A stretch of 22,860 nt of DNA from Perkinsus olseni (lineage: Eukaryota; Perkinsozoa; Perkinsida), in the NCBI GenBank assembly GCA_013115125.1, contig JABANN010000529.1, positions 1 through 22,860 on the forward strand, in the 5' to 3' direction. Position 1 is the stretch's first letter; each line of letters opens with the position of its first letter. The notes beneath the pieces were generated by a model. That model was not told the origin of the DNA. It ran no database searches and saw only the letters and a list, made by a program, of their open reading frames with translations. The translations under genes and the position numbers were made by a program. Below, piece by piece: positions 10,867 to 20,657 of this stretch.

Positions 10867-13800
10867 ATGCCCGTTGAGAATGGTGAATCCCCTCATGATG
10901 GAGGGACCATGGTTACTAATAAGCGTGCAAGTAATGAGACCACCGCCCTATTTATTGATAAGGCGAGTGGTAAGCTGGGGAGTGTTACTACTAACGAGGG
11001 TAGGCTGATGAGCACCGCTCCCCACCAAGGAGATACTACTGTAATGTAGGTTGTTCTTCTCGTCCAGTTGGCAGGGCAATAGTCAGATTGGCAGATGACC
11101 CCAGCCTTAAGACGATCAACTTGGAAGCCGTATGTGTGGTTTCGCAGTGCAGGGCTATGGTATGGGTCTCTTCTGCAGGCTCTTCCTCCGGCCGTATCAG
11201 TCAGCAGCACTACAGTCTCTACCACTGTTGCCTCATCATCCAGCACTACGATCAGTGATAACTGCAAGGTGGAAATATGTGTATCCCATCCGGAGATTCT
11301 ACCCAGTCTTTTGCTCAGTTGTTCGTCGGAGCTCTTCCTTACTTCATGACTGAGCAAGAACTCTACCCACTATTTGCCAAATTCGGCACTATCAAGGAGC
11401 TATCGGTAAGACCGCTAGGCGTTCGCCCTCTCCTAGCGAGTCTACTGCAGGTTCAACGTGATAAGGTGGGCCGTTCAAGAGGCTGTGCGTGGCTCCGCTA
11501 CTCGAGTGTTACTGAGTGTGAGGCCTGTATTAGAGGACTCCATAACCATTACTGGCTGGGCTCAATGAAGAGGCCATTGCAGGTAATTAGAAGCCATTCC
11601 GAAATGTCGTTCCTGAATACCACTAATCAGGTTCAGTTCGCTACATCCCCTCATCACTCCACCATACCTATGCACTCTGAGGGCCAACAACAGCAACAGT
11701 ATCACCATCCTGATGGGAAAGATGACGACTTGGGAATACCTGCCAAGAAAAGGGTTAGATACTCGAACTCCGCGACCAGACGAAGAGTTATGCCACGGTT
11801 CAGGTATTCGTAGGCGGTCTACCGAAGGATGTCGATGAGCATGACTTGCTGTCCATGATACGGTAGTATCAGCGGCTTCCGCGCTATAGAGGAATTGCTC
11901 GGTTGTGGGCAGGCCCGTACAAGGAGACGTCGTATGTGATGTGAAAGTAGTCAGGAAGAACGGCAATTCTGATGGAGCAGCTTTCGTCGAGTTCATCACT
12001 CCCGAACAAGCTGTAATATACCTCACACGCTTCGCCCTGTTCGGTTATTCGTCTCACATGGCAGCAAGATTTCATGAAGATGTATGGCAGCGGTCACCAG
12101 GCAACTCTCCGTGGACGGCCTATCGTGCTACGTCTGGATTGGCCGAAACCGCAAGGTGGCTATGCACTCATTATCGCTCTCCCATCTATCGTACACTCAG
12201 TTCCGCCTCCTCACCCAACCTTCAAGCCTCGAGCGACTGCTGAGCAGGACGGTACGGTCTCGAAGGAGAATCCGGGGTCTCAATCTATTGATGCCATTGC
12301 AGCGACAACAGGCAGCAGCACCACTAAGGGAAGCATCTCAAGTGAGTCACATGGTGGCACTCCCTAGTCGACTTATCCCCTATCTCGAGCGCTCAGGCCC
12401 TATTGCCTCGACTACGGCGTCACAGTCGCCCAGGAAGGAGGAGGGCTCATTGGCCTCTCTCAGCGCTGCTGTTGCGGCAGCTACTGTGGCAGCGATGGAA
12501 AGTTCGGGCAGCATGAGCGAAGCGGTGGGACGATCCACTTTGCCAACTTCACCAGTCACTCGAAAATAATTTCTCTACGAAATTCCCGGCCCTCGATTTT
12601 ACTTGTTTTTCATGAGCCAAATGGCCCCTCGTGCAGCTCGCAAGCCACCATTGTGCTTTCCCAGTTCACATAATTGATATGGAAATTGAACAGCAATCTA
12701 TCCCAGGCGGATGCCAAAGAATTACTTCGTTTGTCGAGCGTGATTGCTGATAATTGATTCGATGACCTTTTGTGCAGAACCTTGCCTCGATAATTGCAGC
12801 TGCAACGGCAGCTGCCACGGCCACTGCAAAGCAACGTGCGGCTGCAGCCGAGAGTACTACTAATACAACCGTGGATGATACTGGGGTGAGGCACAGCCCC
12901 TTTCCGTACAGCAGGGGCCAGTTGCCCTCTTTCAGGTTACTCATCGTCAACCTAAGATATCGACGATGGCCGCAGCTGCAGCGGCTGCGGCATTTCGGCT
13001 GGACTCTGGCCGGCGTGGTCGTGTGGAGAAGAGTTCGGAGGTTCTTCGGCTCTGCCCCCAACACGTGATCGCATTATGGTATCACAGGTTGCTGAAGCAG
13101 CTGCTGCTTCCGGCAAGTCCGGCCAGCCAACTCGGCACTACCGCATGGAAGCTGGCCTCGATGCATTCAGCTCCACGTGTGCGAAGAGCGATCCACAGCC
13201 GGAGAGTGAAGATGGTACCGTGTATTAGACACAGCATTATGGACTCTCTTGCTTTTCCTGCCAGGCCCGTCACGTACCCTCTTCATATCCGGTTTGCCCA
13301 TCAGCTTTGCCCTGCAGGATGTCGTCGAGATGTTCAAGCTATTCGGACCAATGCGGGACGTAGGCGCAACATCGTATGTTTAAATCAATGTCTCTGTCAT
13401 GGTTAGGTGCAACTAGTAGCTTTCCCGCCGGGGTGTGCCGTGGTGACCTTCGACTCAGAGCAAGATGCCGAACGTGCTCGCGTGACCTGCGACAACTTCA
13501 CCTTCGAACGTAGATTCTCTTAGGTTTCGCTCTCGCTGTTCAGCACTGCCCTTCGCAGATACTAGCCGAAGCCTTTCTGTGCGGCCCATGACTGATAGCC
13601 CGCCGGATCCTTATGAGATGCTCAACAGGGGTTACTCAGGAAGGCACTATACACAGCTGAATGTAAGCCTTGTGAGGTGCTGTGCAATGAGTGTGGACTG
13701 GTTCCACTCAAGGACCCCGCGGCTATGGCCGGTGGCAGAAGGATGAGAGCGTACCCGGAAGGAGCTGATCTTTTCGTGCTCAGGGTAGACCCGGGGGCAT

Positions 13801-14431
13801 CCCTCATCGCTGTTCGCAGCTCAAATTGTTCAGATCCCCGCCACCACTGTAGACGCCGAAATTGCCAAAGTCTTCTCAGAATTTGGTCAGGTCAACTCCG
13901 TCCGCACCATACCCTCACGAAAGTAGCGCATGACAAGCCGAGTTTCGGGGCGCGTGACGATTTTGCCTTGTTCAGGTTGGGGATCGTTTCCTTCAGCACT
14001 GTTGAGGAGGCTATAAATGCCATGACTATCGTAAACATGCGAGTGTTTACTGGTGACCATCGGGTAAGTTCGCTGTTCTGCCTTTTTCTTCGTGGGCCAT
14101 CGTCTTACATTCAAGGTTCCCCTCACCTGGCTCGCTGCTGGCGTGCAGTGCGAAGTAGAGAACTCGAGTCATGATGAGTAGGTGGATGTCAGCGATGGAA
14201 CCTACGCTTATGAGCGCCTCGCCGTTACTCAGATCCGACACTTCCGAGGGCCCTTTCCGAGGTGATGCTCCTTTGTCCAACTACCAAACCCCGCTCGGTC
14301 GCACTTCATCTTTGGACCAACAACAGCCGTTCCCTTCGTCGCAGGCCAGCAATTCCGACGAGAATTCTGCCCCTTACTGGACAGCCGCTGGTGGTGCTCC
14401 TGCAATCCACCACGACGCCTATAGTAGTTAG
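10867..14431 (+). CDS. CELF/Bruno-like RNA-binding protein with four RRM domains
   Basis: From the first RRM on, 18 introns and 19 exons were placed with phase conserved to the TAG at 14429-14431. Exon ends are 11405, 11582, 11753, 11862, 12012, 12155, 12341, 12524, 12885, 13040, 13214, 13359, 13509, 13662, 13784, 13922, 14063 and 14177, with a last exon at 14233-14431. Introns are 45-55 nt except one of 253 nt (12525-12777). RRM1 has QLFVGALP, TEQELYPLFAKFGTIKEL and RSRGCAWLRY, closest to CELF/Bruno RRM1. RRM2 has RVFVGGLPKDVDEHDL and DGAAFVEF. A long Ala/Ser-rich linker follows. RRM3 has RTLFISGLP, VVEMFKLFGPMRDV and GCAVVTF. RRM4 has DLFVLRIPATTVDAEIAKVFSEFGQV and LGIVSF. A Gln/Ser tail ends the protein. 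The NLS-like PAKKR lies just before RRM2. The 5' end is uncertain: MPVENGESPHDGG at 10867 is a plausible first exon and joins through a 54-nt intron to an exon at 11095, but the link to RRM1 is not resolved; a simpler start is the Met at 11277. Confidence 0.88.
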
Positions 14432-15645
14432 CTTTGATTTTACGTGATGTATTCACGCTGCCTAGTAGTATTACTTGGCTCTCGTCATAAGCCGTCGCGA
14501 ACGGTCGCTTTACTACAGCTCTGAGGCAGCACCAATAGTCTGCACATGTTACTGCAGACTGTAAGCTGTGACCTCGGGGTCGTTGCTGCCGCTGCTGCCA
14601 TTTTCTGCTGTAATTCATATAGTATCACTACTTCTCTGTGGTTCGAGAATATGCCTTCTACTGCCGTCACAGGAATGTGGCGCTCAGATGTCCAGAACTG
14701 GATTACTTGGTGAGTCCCTTTCAGCCGGCAAGCTCATCGACGACTTGCTCTTAGGTAGAAACCATGATATTCTCGCCATCAACATCGTCCTGCATCGTGT
14801 AACAGTATACCAGAAGAGATCGTTCGTTATTATTTCTCATCAAAATCAGCATCATCATTATCGCGAATACCTGAACAACAACCGCGTCATCTTAGAAATA
14901 CTTTTTTGTTGCAAATCGTATTAGTCTTCTGCACTTCTTCTCAACGTTGGGAAGCTTGATAGAGTAACGCCTTGCCAGCCTTCCTGCCAGTCGGCCTATT
15001 CTAACCTGTTTACCTAACGTAATCTGTGCTGCTGCTCCTGCTTTGGCGTGCCCGAGAGGGGATTCGGCGATACTTGTAGACGTCTTGGATATGGTGATGA
15101 TAATACCGTTTTGTGACCATTGCTATTATTATTCAGTCCTCTTGCGTTCGTCCTATCGATTACATCTAGCACTTCATACATGAGTGGTGCTGGCTCGTGA
15201 CTGGTCATCGTCAGTCGCACCCGTTATCGGAGGTGATTATTATCGTAGTAGAAACATTAGCAGCAGCCTGGTGAACTCTTGCCCCCTGCCGATCGTGAAT
15301 GAGTGGGTACAGACCTACTTAGAGCAAAAGGCTTTGCTTATTGGTGCTAAACAACTATAGAGATAGTGTTGTGTCGACTTTGTCCATAATAATTTTCATA
15401 TTCCAAGTGGTATTGTGACTGCTGCCGGCGGAGCTTCTACGGTTACCTCTCCTGTCGCTTTACCGAACTAGTGCCGCCATTGTAGCTACTGCTACTGATA
15501 TTAGTAGTAACCGTTGCCTCCGCGATATGTGCCCGACTGCTAATTATAGAGGCCGGTCGACTACTACTCAGCTGCCCTACTCTGTTATCAATGCTTGTCT
15601 TGTGTTCATCAAGTGTTGTCAATATGATTAGCTAGTACCCCAAAA
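14432..15645. other. 1.2 kb intergenic region, no gene recognised
   Basis: It lies between two plus-strand genes. Open frames on both strands are short and none shows a conserved motif, and no tRNA cloverleaf or snRNA-like signature was found. There are scattered TTATTA/ATTATT and GCTGCTG runs. It should contain the 3' UTR of the RRM gene and the 5' region of EXO1. Confidence 0.5.
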
Positions 15646-18588
15646 ATGGGAATAAACGGTTTGCTGAAGACACTGGATCAGCTTCAGCGGCCCGTATCCC
15701 AAGACCTGTCGGAGTACCGTGATAAGCGTATCGCTGTGGACACGTACGTATGGTTGCATAGAGGCCTTCAGGCTGGGAATGCTGCCATGGACGTTGTTAC
15801 TGGTACTCTGTGTTAAACTTAGTTTCGAACTACGATAGCGCCAAGTTTCTATCAGGAAAGCCGACCAATCTGCACCTGAACTACTGCGTTCGACGGCTTG
15901 AAGTCCTTCTGTCCGCTGGTGTTGCTGAAGTCGTCCTCGTCTTCGACGGATGCCCCCTGCCCGCCAAATTAGGAGTAGAAGATGACCGAAAGAAGCGGCG
16001 CGAGGAGGTGAGCTCTCAACAATGTCTAGTCGTAGCAATGATACTGCTGAATCTTTGACGCTAATACGCTTCCTGCGACCTCAAGGGACGTCTACTGAAC
16101 GATGGTGTCGTATAAAATGGTCATCACTTTCTATCAGGCACGCGAATTAGGCTTGGAGTATCGAAAAGCTGGCAATTACACAGCTGCTAGAAAGATGTTC
16201 ACGCGGGCAGCCGACGTCACACCGGATATGGCTGCAGAGCTCATCTCGGTTGTCAGAGGTACGTGCAGCCGACTAAGTTTTCAGAGGGCCAAGTACCCTA
16301 GCCAGGTCGACAATTCGGCCCTCGAGTTCGATGGCTTGTAGCACCATATGAAGCAGATTCACAGCTCGCGTACCTCGCTTTGAATGGGTGAGCGGGTCCT
16401 GAGTCGGTGCTGGTTGAGGCTCTCGCCAGCAGTCGAGAGCACTGCTCCGAAGGCTGTCATCTTCAAAATGAGGATAGGAAACAGCTCATTCGCTTATAGC
16501 CTACCGATTCCTAGAACCCCCCAGCGAGGTAAAGAACTCTTCAAGGATTGTGTATCTGCATAATACACGGACTTGTGAATCATAAGTTATGATACCGTCG
16601 CATCCAAGGAGGCCTCGCTGCATCCGGGTCCAAGTACCCGCCCTTGCCGCGTTCAATGACCGTTTCCAGTGTCAAATCGACCCCGAGGAAGTAACGCTTT
16701 TTCCAGGCTCGTTGATGCCGTGATATCGGAAGACTCCGACCTTCTCCCGTTCGGCTGCCCACACGTTATCTACAAGTTGGACCTCGTTGCAGGATCTGGG
16801 CGTAAGACATCAGGAGTATTCACGCTTAATCTTCCGGCCACTGCTCCGATCAGGCGGCGCAAAGTGCAGAGCTGGCGTGTCAATATCCCTGCCCAGGCGG
16901 ATGCTGCCCGAGGCTGTCGCCAATGATGCGAGTCCTGTTGACCCTGATAACGAAGTCGGAGAGGGAGTTTGCCGGTTCAGCCGCGGTAGACTAAACCACG
17001 ATGGCCTCAGCCGTCTTGAACCCTACTGCCCTCAGATTCTTTCCTTCACTATTGTGTTCTAGCCGGATGTGACTACTTACCTTCCGTTACTGGGATGGGG
17101 CCCAAGAAGGTGGGACCCTTCACTCAGCAGCGCCAATTTTCGGGCGGACAACGGTACCCCACAAACTTCTGGACAAACCCTGAACTGTCATGTGGCGACT
17201 TTCAGCTTCACTGTCATGCCGAAACTCGCGTGGCTCCGTAAGGCTCACGTCTCAGGAGGGGCATGGACTGACTGTCAGGCCTACGGATTTGTACTTCGCG
17301 GCGGTCCCAGCATCAGCCGTATAATGAACCTCGCTCAAATCGCTGGATTGGAGTTCCCGGAGGACTACGCTGATCTGTTCCAGCGTGCCCTCCTTACCTT
17401 CCGGCATCAAACCATTTGGTGTCCTGTGAGTCGGAAACTTCGGCCCCTTCTCGACATTAACGAGGAAGTGCATTACCCCACAGAAACACGACAGTTCTGG
17501 GGGAAGTAACTACCCTGATTATCGAGGAGTCGGGAGCACATTCATGGCCGATCTCAGACTTTATTCGAATCCCGAAGCGGAACGAGTAGCGGATGGCATT
17601 CTACACCCCGAAACCAAAATGGCCTTTCAAATCAAGAGTACCGCACCCACCCGTGCTGCACACGTTCGCCCCGCCAGATGGACGCAGGTAAGCAGGGTTG
17701 CAAACTGCGGGTGCATGATCTGCGTCCTGCCTCTGGGACAGGGGCCTGTTGTTGCTTTTAGCAGCGCCGTCAGTCAACCCAGAACCGGCGCAGCTCTGTG
17801 GCTTCGACTGCTCGACCACCAGCCCGTCGGCGAAGTCCCTTGGCGACACTCTTCAAAGCGTGCGAACAAGGCAGGTGGAGCGAAGCATCGGCCCCGTCCA
17901 AGCGTGATATCGACGTTATCGATCTCGACGAGGATAGTAGCGACCAACAGCCTACAAAGAAAAGGAAAACATCGGAGGGATCGCGCAGCGGGAAAAAGTG
18001 CTCTCATGATCTGCGTAGGTCTGCCAATGGATCTCCGCGGGGGCCGTACTGGCCTGTGTGAAGTAATGCAGGTTGTGAGCGATGTGTCCGATTCCAAGTC
18101 GCCGTTTATTTCTGAGAAGAGCTCGCGAGTCTCTCTGCCCGTTTACAACACCAGTGAGAAGGGCCAAGGCCGCTCGCCAAGGAGCCTTCCGGATGCCCTG
18201 AGTAAGATTGTCCGCATCTTAGAGTGGTTGCATTCCCCAGCGAGGAAGAATGATGGTAAATTGAGCGAGATTCAGTGGCATCTGCATCCCCGATACGATA
18301 CTAGTGGTCACCTTGTCAGGCGAGGTGTCGAACGTGCCTGGGGCTTCCCATAGAGCCGCAGACTCAGTTTCGAAGGTCACAGTCTACCGGACGGACTCGC
18401 TAGATGAATTCCGGAACCCGGATGAGAAGCCGAAGTACCTTCACCTTCTCTTTTCTGCTGGGTCCTAACATTCTAGTAGTATCAGGTCCGCAAATCCTGT
18501 GGAACTGCCGCGGTCAGAGCGGTGTGCTCGGAACAGTCGCGCGTCTTTCCCTAGCAGTCTGGCAGAGTTCTTCTACAGGGAAGACTAA
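15646..18588 (+). CDS. EXO1: exonuclease 1 (FEN1/RAD2 superfamily)
   Basis: The start is MGINGLLKTLDQLQRPV, the canonical MGIxGLL N-terminus whose free amino end sits in the active site. Exons are 15646-15802, 15856-16007, 16138-16258, 16306-16387, 16707-16801, 16854-16985, 17036-17109, 17279-17505 and 17558-17687, then from 17762 to near 18000, then 18320-18434 and 18486-18588. Two-metal residues are in place: Asp32 (AVDTYVWLHRG), Asp83 (LVFDGCPLP), Glu159 and Asp161 (VAPYEADSQLAYL), Asp180 and Asp182 (ISEDSDLLPFGC), and Asp259 (LAGCDYLPSVTGMGPKK, start of the DNA-binding H2TH region). LTFRHQTIWCPVSRKLRPL matches the end of the XPG-I core. The tail is divergent: an acidic and basic patch (DVIDLDEDSS, KKRK) suits nuclear import, and the last residues are SLAEFFYRED, a PIP-box-like end. 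One junction between about 18000 and 18080 and the exon before 18202 could not be settled; 17688-17761 is a 74-nt intron. Acts in mismatch repair and 5' end resection. Confidence 0.95.
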
Positions 18589-18702
18589 ATCAATTTTATT
18601 ATCTGTTTCATGAAGGCAGAAGCATGTGCACCAGTAAACTCGATCCGTTGCTTGTTTCGTTGCATGACGATCCGGGTCGCCACACCAGCTTTTCCGCTCA
18701 TC

Positions 18703-20657
18703 ATGGAAAGAGCCGCTATTGTCGCCGAGCACGTATCCCCTGCTCATCACAAGGTGCTCACTCTTGTGGGCGGCGGCAACTCAGGCCATGTCTGTGCATC
18801 CTTGATCCACGGCAACACTGATGGCCGAGTGAGTTCGAACGGCAGTCCAGCACCGTTCGTACCATGAAGTCCACTCAGGTCCGTGTCCAGCTGTTGACTT
18901 CCAAACCGGAGGCGTGGACCAGCACACCGGTGGCCCGTTTCCCCGATGGAAGTACGGTCGGGTATTTTCTTTGGAAACAGTCGGATTTAAAGTCGTTACG
19001 AGCACTCTGCTTTCGCAGCCGCCCACCGTACTCCGTAAAATATCTGTCTTGTAGCCTCCCAAGAAGGCCTGATCGACAAAGTGTCTTCGGATCCCGGCGA
19101 GGTTCTGCCAAACGCTGATATAGTCCTGTGGACTGGCCCAGTCAGCGCCACCAGGGAGGTAAGCTACCAGGGGGCTGAGCCGGTCCGGCTCGATCCCGTT
19201 TATCCCCGTTTGCAGGCTTTTGAGATGATGAAGCCCTTCGTTAATCCTGGACGCACGGTAGTCGGTACCATTTTCGCCCAGGGCCTCGTCCACGTCTTGG
19301 CACACAGGGTCTTCGGACCCGAGGTGAAGTGAGCCTATCCGTTATCGTGGCCCACCCATCCACGAAGTTCGAACCCCACCTCGGTAGATTTTTCGCTCTC
19401 CGCAACATTCCTTGGCTGTGCCGTACAGTCAGCCTAGGCCGAGAATGCGAGATAGTCGGACCGAAATCGAGTAATGCGAACCAGTCCGCTCAGCGCTGAA
19501 CGGTGATCCATGCAGGCATCGAATGTGCCGTCATAAATCTGACCCCACAATGGGTGCACGATACTATTCAGCCGCTCTTCGCGGTCCGCTGGGCTGGTAA
19601 ACGGGCGGACTTAGCTTCTGCAAAGGGCCTCATGTGCCCTCCACCAGGTCGTTCCGAGCCGACCATCCAGGTGATGGAGGACTTCTGTCCAATCGTGTTC
19701 AACCCGGCCAATCAAATCATCCATCCGGCCACGTACGGCTTGCTCTACTTCCCACGGTCTATCGTCGCTTCGCTGTAGATACTGGGGCCTGTTCAGGAAG
19801 TGGAAACCCGGCAAGAACCTTAAGGGGGAGTCTCGCCCCAGGGCCTGGCTGTGAGAGGTTGACTATCTCCTGCTCCTGTATACCAGGTCCGCAGTTACCG
19901 CGACATGGACGAGCTTAGTGGCCAAATCCTTGAGGCGATGGATGAAGAGCTGCAGGACATCAAGACGGCCTTCTTCGGAGCGACCGGTGGCGGGCTTTCT
20001 GAAGTTCACACAATGCCTAACTGTCACCCCACACTCAGGACACGCGTCTTGCTTGCAAGTTCTGAGGTTGAGGGATAGGCTCTTGCTACAGTATGGAGAT
20101 CAGATCAAAGACAAGAGCACCCTGGCTAGGATGGTTGGCACCAATCAGGCTTACTCGATGGCCCGGACCCCGGTGATCGAGACAGACGGGGTACGATCTA
20201 TCAGAGCTCCCAGTCGATGTGCACATGGTGGCTCAGGGCGTCGCGCCGAATCCTGCACATCGAGTGGTTGTGGACGACATCGGGTGGGGTCTCTGTGTAA
20301 GCGGCCCTTCATGCGCATGATTGATGAAGCTCCCCTCGCATGCTTAGCGCCGCAGGTACTAGTCTCAATTGGTGAGCGCCTTGGGGTGGCAACCACAGTC
20401 ATGAAAATGATGATTGAGTGGCACCAGCGAATGATGGGAAAGGAGTTCCTTGTTAATGAAAAACTTTGCGGCCGAGATTGCGCCGAGCTAGTAGGTTGCC
20501 AGGCGCCCATGCCTGTCGCTTTCGTCCGCCGCAGGTCCTTCTGGAGAAAGAAGACCCTCTCGAGCTCGTGGCGACGGTGCCTCCGCCGACGAGATACTCT
20601 CGCCGCCGCCATCAGCGGTCACCTGGGTCGACGGTTGAGGCCAACACTACTCTGTGA
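18703..20657 (+). CDS. opine (octopine/nopaline-type) dehydrogenase
   Basis: Thirteen exons with 12 introns give 430 residues ending in TGA; animal octopine dehydrogenase is about 400. Exons are 18703-18828, 18879-18951, 19067-19158, 19216-19328, 19388-19470, 19516-19596, 19648-19756, 19797-19850, 19895-19986, 20039-20190, 20237-20296, 20356-20490 and 20535-20657. The N-terminal Rossmann motif is VLTLVGGGNSGHVCASL (18-34), followed by VQLLTSKPEAW, SSDPGEVLPNADIVLWTGPV, GRTVVGTIFAQGL and FFALRNIPWLCR. The C-terminal Octopine_DH domain has NQIIHPATYG with His215, the position of the catalytic His of octopine dehydrogenase, then KDKSTLARMVGTN, DDIGWGLCVLVSIGERLGV and MGKEFLVNEKLCGRDCAE. The enzyme reductively condenses an amino acid with an alpha-keto acid, reoxidising NAD(P)H. 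The substrate pair cannot be read from sequence. The last 30 or so residues are an extra Arg/Pro-rich tail. The start Met at 18703 is chosen for family length; in-frame Mets also occur at 18610 and 18664. The gene starts 114 bp after EXO1 ends. Confidence 0.9.

Noticed and set aside
15803-15822. A 20-nt intron in EXO1 that would also restore phase
   Set aside because: A 53-nt intron (15803-15855) also restores phase and gives GKPTNLHLNYC, which matches the conserved GEPTDRYVGFC block; the 20-nt version inserts unmatched residues.
1-20657. Apparent frameshifts and in-frame stops in nearly every conserved gene, suggesting pseudogenes or poor sequence
   Set aside because: Each break coincides with a GT...AG segment whose removal restores the conserved protein with correct phase. 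The genes are intact and spliced.
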